From contig WJIR01000209.1 in NCBI GenBank assembly GCA_014730175.1, positions 1-45,123 on the forward strand: a DNA stretch of 45,123 bases. The letters are read 5' to 3'. How positions within the stretch are numbered: position 1 is the stretch's first letter; each line of letters starts with the position of its first letter. Shown here one piece after another: positions 35,914 to 43,774 of the stretch. A model generated the notes under the pieces. That model had not been told where the DNA came from, made no database searches, and worked only from the letters and a program-made list of their open reading frames with translations. Origin of the DNA: Candidatus Zixiibacteriota bacterium (GTDB taxonomy: Bacteria; Zixibacteria; MSB-5A5; UM-FILTER-46-8). Both the position numbers and the translations under genes were made by a program.

Positions 35914-36764
35914 TGATTAAAACAGGTTCTATCAAAAAAATCCGCCAATTGGTGGCTGACGCTAAGGCGGATGGCAAAAAGGTCGGACTGGTTCCAACCA
36001 TGGGGGCTTTTCACGAGGGGCATACCAACTTAATTAAAAAGGCAGCAAAGTCCGCTGATTTCGTCGTCGTCTCTATTTTTGTCAATCCCACACAATTTTT
36101 GCCCAGCGAGGATTATCATCTCTACCCTAGGGATGTCAAAAAGGATGCGAAGCAGGCTGCTGAGCTTGGAGTCGATGTTGTTTTCGTCCCTACTGCGGAA
36201 AAAATGTACCCAAAAGGATTTTCCAGTTTTGTCAAAATCGAGGAAATTACCGACATTCTGGAAGGAGAGGTAAGATTATCACATTTTAAGGGCGTAACTA
36301 CGATAGTCGCCAAGCTGTTCAATATCGTTCAACCCGACACAGCCTACTTTGGTCAAAAGGATGCGCAACAACTCGCGGTCGTGAGAAAAATGGCTGCCGA
36401 ACTCAATTTTCCTGTTAAGATCATTGCCTGTCCCACTGTCAGGGATGAGCATGGTATTGCATTGTCTTCGCGTCATCAATACTTATCCGAAAGCCAGTTG
36501 AAAAAGGCTCGCGGTATCCATGCGGCATTGCAGGAGGGCTCCAAATTGATAAAATCAGGGATTCTTGATTTCGGGCAAGTGCGCAGGCGAATTTATGATG
36601 TGCTTAATACCTATGGTATCAAACGAGTTGATTACGTTAGTTTCAATCAATGGGATTCTTTGGAACCGGTCAGGAAACCTGGCGGCAAAGTATTGATTTC
36701 ACTGGCTGTGCGTCTGGGAACCACCCGCCTTATCGATAATATTATCATGAATTTCAAACAGTAA
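35913..36764 (+). CDS. panC: Pantothenate synthetase
   Basis: The HIGH-type motif is VPTMGAFHEGHTNLIKKA. Further hallmarks are FVNPTQFLPSEDYHLYPRD, GVTTIVAKLFNIVQPDTAYFGQKDAQQLAVVRKM, and the KMSKS-like IALSSRHQYLS. It joins pantoate and beta-alanine with ATP. Length (283) is normal. No ketopantoate reductase (panE) or aspartate decarboxylase (panD) is in the window. Its start is coupled to the panB stop. Confidence 0.97.
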   Translation: MIKTGSIKKIRQLVADAKADGKKVGLVPTMGAFHEGHTNLIKKAAKSADFVVVSIFVNPTQFLPSEDYHLYPRDVKKDAKQAAELGVDVVFVPTAEKMYPKGFSSFVKIEEITDILEGEVRLSHFKGVTTIVAKLFNIVQPDTAYFGQKDAQQLAVVRKMAAELNFPVKIIACPTVRDEHGIALSSRHQYLSESQLKKARGIHAALQEGSKLIKSGILDFGQVRRRIYDVLNTYGIKRVDYVSFNQWDSLEPVRKPGGKVLISLAVRLGTTRLIDNIIMNFKQ

Positions 36765-36819
36765 AGGCATTCCTTTACGATTTATTCCATCCCGAATACG
36801 TATAAATTAAAAGAACATT

Positions 36820-37686
36820 ATGATAGATAACAACAATAACCAACAGGATGATATACATCTTATCAAAGCCTATAACAATTACGAATTTTTAAATAGCCCG
36901 CCGGCGCGCATAATTCGCGTGATGGCGGAGATGATTGAGCCTTCCACCCGTTTGCGAAAATACAATACCTGGAACACCGTGGTATTCTTCGGTTCGGCGC
37001 GTATTCTGCCGCAAAAGGAGGCGATAAAAGAACTGAAGGAGATAAAACGAAGCTTGCAGGAAGGTAGTGACGATTCCGAGGAAGCGAAATTAGCGCTAAA
37101 GGATGCCGAGCGAGATGTCACCATGTCCCGTTACTACGAAGATGCCGTAAAGCTATCGCAAAAATTGACTATCTGGTTCAAAGAACTGGAGCAGAAGGAC
37201 AAAAGGTTCATGGTCTGCACCGGCGGCGGTCCGGGAATTATGGAAGCGGCTAATCTCGGCGCTAAATTAGCGGATGGCAATTCAATCGGTTTGAATATCA
37301 GTCTGCCGTGGGAGCAATACCCGAATAAGTACCAGACCAAAGACCTTGCAATTGAATTCCATTATTTCTTCATACGCAAATTTTGGTTTTTCTATCTGGC
37401 GAAAGCGTTGGTCGTTTTCCCCGGTGGCTTCGGTACGCTCGATGAATTCTTCGAATTACTTACGATTATCCAGACCGGTAAATCCAAAAAATATATGCCG
37501 GTAGTGTTATACGGAAGCGAATACTGGAATAAGGTTATAAATATTGAGGAGATGTATAACTGGGGCACTATTTCCAAAGAGGATTTGGATCTATACCGTA
37601 TTTTCGATGATGTGGAGGAAACTTTCGAGTATCTGCAGCAAGAGCTCACACAGCATTATGTAAATAATAGCGGGGTAAATCCATGA
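36820..37686 (+). CDS. LOG-family protein (nucleotide 5'-monophosphate ribohydrolase type)
   Basis: The Rossmann core contains CTGGGPGIMEAANLGA and VVFPGGFGTLDEFFELLTIIQTGK, the paired motifs of LOG (lonely guy) proteins often misannotated as lysine decarboxylases. Family members release the base from nucleoside monophosphates, including cytokinin precursors. The 288 residues include an N-terminal extension and a charged helical insert (about 65-105) absent from the shortest LOGs. It follows panC by 55 bp on the same strand and may be the last gene of the acpS operon. Physiological substrate unknown. Confidence 0.9.
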   Translation: MIDNNNNQQDDIHLIKAYNNYEFLNSPPARIIRVMAEMIEPSTRLRKYNTWNTVVFFGSARILPQKEAIKELKEIKRSLQEGSDDSEEAKLALKDAERDVTMSRYYEDAVKLSQKLTIWFKELEQKDKRFMVCTGGGPGIMEAANLGAKLADGNSIGLNISLPWEQYPNKYQTKDLAIEFHYFFIRKFWFFYLAKALVVFPGGFGTLDEFFELLTIIQTGKSKKYMPVVLYGSEYWNKVINIEEMYNWGTISKEDLDLYRIFDDVEETFEYLQQELTQHYVNNSGVNP

Positions 37687-37689
37687 CAA

Positions 37690-37790
37690 GTAAGGTTGTA
37701 ACCGCATAACGGTGAACCGAAAAGCTCGGATGATTTTGATGAATTGTCCGGGCTAATCCTACTTTGTCATCAATCTGCAATATTGACTCC
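37690..37790 (+). repeat. Remnant of the dispersed TIR element, copy 4
   Basis: The right-end sequence GATGAATTGTCCGGGCTAA ends at 37756. It is preceded by a decayed hairpin, CCGAAAAGCTCGG. The following bases (TCCTACTTTGTCATCAATCTG, 37757-37777) are the reverse complement of a stretch inside copy 3 near 31710-31735. This looks like a rearranged fragment. The rest of the gap to 38168 shows no convincing gene. Confidence 0.5.
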
Positions 37791-38168
37791 ATATTGAATA
37801 GATTGTGATACACTAACTTGACAAAATCGATGTTATTAATTATATTTCGGAGCAAGGTAGTTAGGCATGATAGTAGCGAGTTTCGCAACCTTCCAGTCAG
37901 AAATTTCGGGTTGATTAAGAGATATGGTCGCCCCATAAGAACTGATTGCCTGATGGCGATAAATTTCATGCAAAAAACATATTTTCTTCTAAGATCGGAA
38001 TGTAAGGATTAGCTTACGAATAATTGGACGTAATTATAAATCACGCGCCTCTTATCTCTATTCACCTGTTCGGGCAATGATGGGATGGAAGAATTTGCAG
38101 GATAGTAATCTATATCATATTAGTCGCTTTTAAATTTCAATTTATAAACTAAAACCGGAGGAGTTAGA

Positions 38169-41039
38169 ATGACCAATTCACCAAAGATTATCTTTGCTCT
38201 AATTTGCGCCTTTTTGCTGATAACATCAGCATCGATGGGGGAGGATTTATATATCGTTAAAAACGTCGAAAAGGATATTAACGAACTCGTATCACTTGAG
38301 GGTGTTAATGTTTACGGAATTCTACAGGGTGAACTGCTGGTGGGCGCAACATCAGCGGGACTATCTGCCTTAGGAAACTCCGCTCTTGAAACCGAAGCGA
38401 TCGGTTTGCGCCACGAGGATGAATCATATTACCTTTTTCAGTTGAATCCGGAGGATGTGGATAACTTACCCGATGGCATAAATCTACTCTATTACAATGG
38501 AAAAGATGCTGTCGCGATTATCGATAAGGACCTGGATCACAAATATTACAGCCGTTTAAAACGTCTTACTCATATCTCCTTTGTTCCCAAAGCATCAGTG
38601 GGTAAAAAGCATAATATACCGTCGTTCGACAGAGTAATCGATCCCGAGATTCAGGAAATAGTGGATTTAGTGAGCGAAACAGAATATGCCGCTTATATCC
38701 AGAGAATGCAGGATTTCGTCACTCGATACTCATACACCGATTCCTGTCGCGCCGCAGAGCAGTGGGCTATCGATGTGTTCGACAGTTTTGGCTATGAGAC
38801 GGAATTATTCCCATACAGTGGGAGCGGCGGTACCTGGTATGACGCTATCGGGAGGAAGATCGGCACCGAATATCCCGATTCAATTTACATAATAATCGGG
38901 CATATAGATGCTACATCCGGTGATCCCTACGATAATGCCCCGGGAGCGGAAGATAATGCCTCCGGCACAGCCGCGGTTTTGGAAGCAGCCAGAGTTATGA
39001 GCGGATACGATTTCGATTGCACCATCGAGTTTGTGTGCGTATCCGGCGAAGAACAGGGCCTGTACGGCTCCGAGGCTTACGCTGAGTACTGTTCCAATAA
39101 TGATAAGAATATCGGCGGTGTATTGAATTTCGATATGATCTCTTACGAAGGCGGCTACGGATGGGATACTAACGTCTATACCGACCAGTATTTCGCGGCT
39201 GAAGTTGCATTGGGGGATTTGTTGGGCGACCTGACCGATGAGTACAGCGATGCATATTCCATCCGGGTACAAACCGATGGTCCGTTCTATGGCAGCGATC
39301 ATTATTATTTCTCGCTTTACGGTTATCCCGCACCGTTTTCCATCGATGCCCAATTATGGGGCGCTCCTGATTGGTACCCATGGTATCATTCTACGCAGGA
39401 TCTGATCAGTCATCTGGATTTGGATTTCGGGACCGAGGTTGTAAAAGGCGGAGTGGCTACGCTGGCTACATTAGCTAATCTCTCCATTCCTCCAGTTCTG
39501 GAGTTTGCGTATCCTAACGGTTTACCGGAACTTATCGATCCCGATGGCGGCACCAGTTTCCGGGTTGACGTAACCGCCGGAACCAATCAACCCCAACCGG
39601 GCACCGGCATGCTTCATTATAGCACAGGGGGTAATTATAACAGCGTACCGATGGAAGTGGTTGCCCCTAATATTTACGATGCCGTTTTCCCCGCTTTAGA
39701 ATGCGGCGTTGTAGTCGATTTCTATCTGAGCGCCGAAACTCAGCAGGGAGAGGTTGTAACCGATCCCCGAAACGCTCCGGAATATCATTATTCGGCATTT
39801 TCGGCTTATGGAATCGCCACCGTTTATGAAGATGATTTCTCCAACAACCAGGGCTGGACCGGTCTTGGCGGTCAGGGCGAGTGGACTATCGGGGAAGCCA
39901 CCGGCGGTCAGGGAAATGATAACTATGGTGGTCCCGATCCGTCAGTCGATCATACTCCAACTTCCGACAATAGAGTTCTGGGTAATGATCTCACATCCGG
40001 CAGCGGAGGCGATTATTCTGCCAACTTGAATCAGACTTACTGGGTAACATCACCCACAATAGATTGCTCGGAATATATAGGAGTCACTTTCAGTTTCTGG
40101 CGTTGGCTGGGAGTAGAGAGGAATATCTACGATCGCGCTTTCCTGCAGGGATATAACGGATCATCCTGGATTACTATCTTCGAAAATGGCGGAGGCACAA
40201 TCGACGAAAGCGCCTGGGGTGAACAGTCCTACGATGTTTCCGAGATGGCTGATGGTAATCCTAACTTCAAGGTCAGGTTCGGGATCGGCGAAACCGACGT
40301 CGCCTGGCAGTATTGCGGATGGAATATCGATGACCTGAAGGTTTCGGGTTATTCCTGCGAAGGTGGACAGGTTCCTGACGTAGCTGTCGAGATGATACCT
40401 GATGATCCTCCGATAGTAGTTCCTCCGGGCGGTCATTTCACCTACACCGGCATATTGACCAACAATACCGATTCGCCGCAGACCAAGGATGTTTGGGTTA
40501 TGATAGATGTGCCCGAATACGGATGGTACGGACCTGTTTTCAGAGCGAACAATGTATCCTTGGCGCCTAACGAAACCCTTTCATATCCTAATATTAGACA
40601 GAATATTCCGGGATTTGCTCCCACCGGCGACTACAGTTATTGTTCATACTGCGGAGATTATCCCAGCGTTAAGGAAGATTCATTCTGCTTCGGATTCACG
40701 GTTGCCGGAGGTGTAAGCGGAACCAATGATGAATGGAGTCTTGAGGGCTGGACCGACGGTGTCGTAGAATTACCGATGGAGACCGGATTGTATAACAACT
40801 ATCCGAATCCATTCAACGCTGCAACCAACATCAATTATGCATTAGCTAACAATGCTTATGTGAAGCTGGAAATCTACAACCTTATGGGTCAGAAAATCGC
40901 GACGCTGGCAGATGAGAACCAAATAGCTGGATTCAAATCCGTTCAGTGGGATGCTACTGATCTTTCATCGGGAGTCTATTTTTATAAATTATCAGTGGAT
41001 GGTGATGTATTCACTAAACGTATGACGCTACTAAAGTAA
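38169..41039 (+). CDS. Secreted M28-family zinc peptidase with jelly-roll, Ig-like module and sorting tail
   Basis: A signal peptide (about 1-24) and a propeptide-like region lead into an M28 catalytic domain (about 160-440). Zinc ligands and catalytic residues are His245 (GHID), Asp262 (AEDNASGT), Glu294/Glu295 (GEEQGLYGS), Asp322 (NFDMIS) and His407 (WYHSTQD). A beta domain follows (about 445-545), then a MAM-like jelly-roll (about 555-730), an Ig-like module starting VEMIPDDPPIVVPPGG, and the NYPNPFNAAT...FTKRMTLLK tail. The set of ligands is complete, so an active extracellular aminopeptidase or carboxypeptidase is expected. GGAGG precedes the ATG. The last about 190 residues are clearly related to those of the protein at 10981. 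Confidence 0.93.
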   Translation: MTNSPKIIFALICAFLLITSASMGEDLYIVKNVEKDINELVSLEGVNVYGILQGELLVGATSAGLSALGNSALETEAIGLRHEDESYYLFQLNPEDVDNLPDGINLLYYNGKDAVAIIDKDLDHKYYSRLKRLTHISFVPKASVGKKHNIPSFDRVIDPEIQEIVDLVSETEYAAYIQRMQDFVTRYSYTDSCRAAEQWAIDVFDSFGYETELFPYSGSGGTWYDAIGRKIGTEYPDSIYIIIGHIDATSGDPYDNAPGAEDNASGTAAVLEAARVMSGYDFDCTIEFVCVSGEEQGLYGSEAYAEYCSNNDKNIGGVLNFDMISYEGGYGWDTNVYTDQYFAAEVALGDLLGDLTDEYSDAYSIRVQTDGPFYGSDHYYFSLYGYPAPFSIDAQLWGAPDWYPWYHSTQDLISHLDLDFGTEVVKGGVATLATLANLSIPPVLEFAYPNGLPELIDPDGGTSFRVDVTAGTNQPQPGTGMLHYSTGGNYNSVPMEVVAPNIYDAVFPALECGVVVDFYLSAETQQGEVVTDPRNAPEYHYSAFSAYGIATVYEDDFSNNQGWTGLGGQGEWTIGEATGGQGNDNYGGPDPSVDHTPTSDNRVLGNDLTSGSGGDYSANLNQTYWVTSPTIDCSEYIGVTFSFWRWLGVERNIYDRAFLQGYNGSSWITIFENGGGTIDESAWGEQSYDVSEMADGNPNFKVRFGIGETDVAWQYCGWNIDDLKVSGYSCEGGQVPDVAVEMIPDDPPIVVPPGGHFTYTGILTNNTDSPQTKDVWVMIDVPEYGWYGPVFRANNVSLAPNETLSYPNIRQNIPGFAPTGDYSYCSYCGDYPSVKEDSFCFGFTVAGGVSGTNDEWSLEGWTDGVVELPMETGLYNNYPNPFNAATNINYALANNAYVKLEIYNLMGQKIATLADENQIAGFKSVQWDATDLSSGVYFYKLSVDGDVFTKRMTLLK

Positions 41040-41124
41040 TCGTCGAATATCAGGATTAGCAAGTCGGAATCCCCTGCGGTTCCGACCAGATAGATTTCTT
41101 GATAATACGAACAAGATAAAAATA

Positions 41125-41147
41125 CCCCGAAGCATAACGCTTCGGGG
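41125..41147. terminator. Bidirectional intrinsic terminator
   Basis: A perfect 9-bp stem CCCCGAAGC/GCTTCGGGG with a 5-nt loop lies between convergent genes. T-rich tracts follow on both strands (TGCTGTTTT on plus; TATTTTTATC on minus). Confidence 0.85.
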
Positions 41148-41171
41148 TGCTGTTTTGCCATCAAAAGGTAA

Positions 41172-41924
41172 CTACCTGCCAAGCGTTTTCAATATAAATT
41201 CCACAGCTGCATCTGTCGCATTTTCAAGGTTTTTATCGGTCTCCGCATCGGTTGCTCCCTTGAAGCTATGATCGCCGCCGAAACGATGCATTTCCGGCCG
41301 GTTGTCAAATGACTCTACAAGCTCATTAAGACGTTCGGTTTTGCATATTGGATCACTCTCTCCGTAAATTATAGCAATTGGGGCGGTTATATCCCCAATC
41401 TCCCCGGCTCGTTCGCGAAGTTCGTATGGCGGTTCAGGAGTATTGATCGGGGGCGTAAAGAGGACTAAACCGCTGAAGCCGTGATTTTTATTGGCGTACA
41501 GACTGGTTATCACCGCGCCCAACGATTTCCCCGAGAGGAAAACCTTTGAAGTATCGACTTCCGGTACTTTCCCCAAGTAATCCACCGCCGAAGCGAAATC
41601 CTCGTATTCATGGGAAAGGTCTTGAGATGGTTGTGTATTTTGCTTGTAAAAATCCCATTCGAAACGCAAACATATTATCTCATTCTCGATGCATTTGTCG
41701 GCGAATTTGGCGAAAAGCGGTAAGGTAGCATTATATCCCAGTCCCGGCGCCACCACCACCGCTGGAAATCTGCCGTTGCCTTCAGGGATATCCAGGTAGG
41801 TGGTTAGTTCGGCTCCTCGGGGCGTTTTTATATTAGGCATCGGTTTCTCCTGATTACAAAATAAATAACAGGCAACTGCAAAAAGCATAGCCAAAACGGT
41901 TATTATTTTTGAAAATGTATTCAT
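41172..41924 (-). CDS. Exported alpha/beta hydrolase (dienelactone-hydrolase-like)
   Basis: A hydrophobic N-terminus (about 5-23) containing two cysteines indicates export, though neither cysteine sits in a good lipobox. The fold shows FPAVVVAPGLGYN (oxyanion strand) and nucleophile Ser134 in SGKSLGAVI. The acid is Asp191 in YGESDPIC and the base His219 in GGDHSF, a full catalytic triad. The substrate is unknown; esterase or lipase activity on small substrates is plausible. The gene is divergent from thiL and convergent with the M28 peptidase. Confidence 0.82.
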   Translation of the reverse strand: MNTFSKIITVLAMLFAVACYLFCNQEKPMPNIKTPRGAELTTYLDIPEGNGRFPAVVVAPGLGYNATLPLFAKFADKCIENEIICLRFEWDFYKQNTQPSQDLSHEYEDFASAVDYLGKVPEVDTSKVFLSGKSLGAVITSLYANKNHGFSGLVLFTPPINTPEPPYELRERAGEIGDITAPIAIIYGESDPICKTERLNELVESFDNRPEMHRFGGDHSFKGATDAETDKNLENATDAAVEFILKTLGR

Positions 41925-42020
41925 GACACAATTATATATGATGATATTGTTACGGTCAAGGAGTCATTAATAGCTAAAAATACAATTGTCAAATTTGGCG
42001 CAATATTATATTGTAATTCT

Positions 42021-43064
42021 ATGAAAACACCAGACGAACAGAAAAAAACGAAAGGACTCACGGTAGCGGGAATCGGCGAGTTCGGGTTGATCGACCGCAT
42101 TAAATCAATGATTAACCCATCCATGTCGGACAACGTGATCATCGGGATAGGCGATGATACCGCCGCCATAAAAATCGATGAGAATAAAGTCCTGCTTGCC
42201 ACCTGCGATATTCAGGTTGAAGATATCCACTTCAAACTCGATTTTATTAGTCCATATCAACTGGGAAAGCGAGCGATTGCGGTCAATTTGAGCGATATCG
42301 GATCAATGGGAGGAAAGCCAACCTTTGCGCTGGTTTCAATGGCATTGCCGAAGAAGATGTCGGTGGATAACTTCGATGAAGTAATACGGGGGATGCAGGA
42401 TCAGATGAAGCAATTCTCCGGCTCGATTATCGGTGGAAATTTAGCCAGGACAAATCAGGGGCTAATAATCGATATTTTTATGATGGGAGAGGCACAGGCG
42501 GGCAGGATTCTAACTCGAAGCGGCGCAAAAGCTGGAAACTTAATATTCACCACCGGTTGTGCCGGTTCATCCGCATTCGGATTGAAAATACTGCAGAAAT
42601 TCGGAAAGCGATTTCCGGCTGAATATGACCGTTTGGTGAAAAAGCAATTGGAACCGGAACCGAGGATTGAACTGGCATGCAGACTCGCCGAAAGCAATTT
42701 CGTAACATCGATGATTGATACAAGCGATGGACTGGGCGCCGATTTGAAACATATATGCGATGGAAGCGAAGTGGGCGCCGAATTATATCAAGATGAAATA
42801 CCTGTAGAAGAACTCGTCGATGATTATGTTGCCGAATCCGAGATCAATAAATGGAAGCAAATTTTATTCGGGGGTGAGGATTATGAACTACTATTCACCG
42901 CGCCATCGAAATATGAAGACCAAATAAAAGAAATATCGAAATCCTCGGGAATTCCGATTACAAAAATCGGAAAAATCACCGAACCGGAATCAGGATTGGC
43001 GGTTATAAAGGATGACGGTTCCCGCATGGTTTTGGATGGTGAAGGTTGGAATCATTTTAGATAA
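42021..43064 (+). CDS. thiL: Thiamine-monophosphate kinase
   Basis: The 347-residue protein has the ThiL order of motifs: GEFGLIDRI, IGIGDDTAAI (Asp45/46, metal-nucleotide site), VEDIHFKLD, AVNLSDIGSMGGKPTFALVS, GGNLART, MIDTSDGLGADLKHIC and FGGEDYELLFT. It phosphorylates thiamine monophosphate to the active diphosphate. About 18 extra residues precede GIGEFGL compared with typical family members. No Shine-Dalgarno sequence lies before the ATG; a weak TTGTCA...TATTGT promoter would place the transcript start almost at the ATG. No TPP riboswitch was seen. Confidence 0.94.
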   Translation: MKTPDEQKKTKGLTVAGIGEFGLIDRIKSMINPSMSDNVIIGIGDDTAAIKIDENKVLLATCDIQVEDIHFKLDFISPYQLGKRAIAVNLSDIGSMGGKPTFALVSMALPKKMSVDNFDEVIRGMQDQMKQFSGSIIGGNLARTNQGLIIDIFMMGEAQAGRILTRSGAKAGNLIFTTGCAGSSAFGLKILQKFGKRFPAEYDRLVKKQLEPEPRIELACRLAESNFVTSMIDTSDGLGADLKHICDGSEVGAELYQDEIPVEELVDDYVAESEINKWKQILFGGEDYELLFTAPSKYEDQIKEISKSSGIPITKIGKITEPESGLAVIKDDGSRMVLDGEGWNHFR

Positions 43065-43112
43065 ACGGGTAACAAGTAACCAAACACTGCGGTTATCTAA
43101 ATTGGATTTTTA

Positions 43113-43141
43113 TTGACAAGCTAAATTGCCGAATATATAAT
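43113..43141 (+). promoter_or_regulatory. Consensus sigma70 promoter of the tRNA cluster
   Basis: A perfect TTGACA (43113-43118), a 17-nt spacer and a perfect TATAAT (43136-43141) lie 11 nt before tRNA-Pro. This is the strongest promoter match in the window and fits a stable-RNA gene. Confidence 0.9.
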
Positions 43142-43152
43142 CAAGGGAATTG

Positions 43153-43226
43153 CGGGGTGTGGCGCAGTCCGGCAGCGCGCTTGCTTTGGGAGCAAGATGT
43201 CGGAGGTTCAAATCCTCTCACCCCGA
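43153..43226 (+). tRNA. tRNA-Pro (anticodon UGG)
   Basis: The acceptor stem CGGGGTG/CACCCCG, the anticodon stem CTTGC/GCAAG around loop TTTGGGA, and the T arm GGAGG-TTCAAAT-CCTCT all form. The discriminator is A. The 3' CCA is not encoded. First gene after the consensus promoter. Confidence 0.95.
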
Positions 43227-43232
43227 TTATAT

Positions 43233-43306
43233 GCCCCCGTAGCTCAGCTGGATAGAGCATCTGCCTTCTAAGCAGAGGGTCGCAGGTTCGAGCCCTGCCG
43301 GGGGTA
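43233..43306 (+). tRNA. tRNA-Arg (anticodon UCU)
   Basis: The acceptor stem GCCCCCG/CGGGGGT closes with a G-U pair. The anticodon stem TCTGC/GCAGA encloses CTTCTAA, and the T arm is GCAGG-TTCGAGC-CCTGC. The CCA end is not encoded. It lies 6 bp after tRNA-Pro, so the two are surely co-transcribed. Confidence 0.95.
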
Positions 43307-43358
43307 TTGAAAATTTATGTTGACTTGCCGACATATTTTAGTAAATTAGGTGGTTCTT

Positions 43359-43381
43359 GCGCTTGTGCGGCAAGCGCTTTT
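43359..43381 (+). terminator. Hairpin plus T-run between tRNA-Arg and tRNA-His
   Basis: GCGCTTG/CAAGCGC (43359-43365 with 43371-43377) is followed at once by TTTT. It may end the Pro-Arg transcript. A weaker promoter-like TTGACT (43320-43325), 16-nt spacer and TAAATT (43342-43347) sits just before it and could drive tRNA-His and tRNA-Glu, in which case the hairpin would lie in their leader. Confidence 0.5.
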
Positions 43382-43383
43382 AT

Positions 43384-43458
43384 GGTGGGTGTAGCTCAGT
43401 TGGTTAGAGCGCTAGGTTGTGGCCCTGGAGGCCGTGGGTTCAAGTCCCATCACCCACC
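43384..43458 (+). tRNA. tRNA-His (anticodon GUG)
   Basis: The acceptor stem GTGGGTG/CACCCAC carries the extra 5' G (43384) opposite C73 (43458), the hallmark of tRNA-His. The anticodon stem CTAGG/CCTGG encloses TTGTGGC. The T arm is GTGGG-TTCAAGT-CCCAT. Confidence 0.95.
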
Positions 43459-43503
43459 CATAATTTTTTAGATTTAAGTTACTGCTAATCAGAATTCGAA
43501 ATC

Positions 43504-43576
43504 GTCCCCATCGTCTAGTGGCCTAGGACATCGCCCTTTCACGGCGAAAGCACGGGTTCGACTCCCGTTGGGGACG
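43504..43576 (+). tRNA. tRNA-Glu (anticodon UUC)
   Basis: The acceptor stem GTCCCCA/TGGGGAC, the anticodon stem TCGCC/GGCGA around CTTTCAC, and the T arm ACGGG-TTCGACT-CCCGT are all complete. The discriminator is G. The CCA end is not encoded. Confidence 0.95.
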
Positions 43577-43694
43577 CTTTTTATATGGTTGAAACACAAT
43601 ATATTAGGGAACATTCGATTATCACGGTGATTAGCTCGTGTTTGGACCTGGTAGTTTCTTTTGTTCGAACTTCAATCCCTCTTATGGCTTGGAT

Positions 43695-43741
43695 TGTTCA
43701 TAAACCTTCAGCTACAAATTAATGGTACCTATCATGCATTA
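43695..43741 (+). repeat. Fragment of the dispersed TIR element, copy 5
   Basis: CCTTCAGCTACAAATTAATG (43705-43724) matches CCTTCGGCTACGAATTAATG of copy 2 (12850-12869) at 18 of 20 positions. Only the part around the second hairpin's right arm is recognisable. It abuts the point where the C25 protease coding sequence begins. Confidence 0.5.
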
Positions 43742-43774
43742 TTCATAGATTTCGCAATAGACAGCGGACGCTTT

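Noticed and set aside
37818-38012. 64-codon plus-strand frame in the gap before the M28 gene
   Set aside because: No ribosome-binding site, no motif, composition like the surrounding non-coding DNA and next to a decayed repeat.
41925-42020. TPP riboswitch before thiL
   Set aside because: The 96-bp gap lacks the CUGAGA and ACCUGAU-type conserved blocks.
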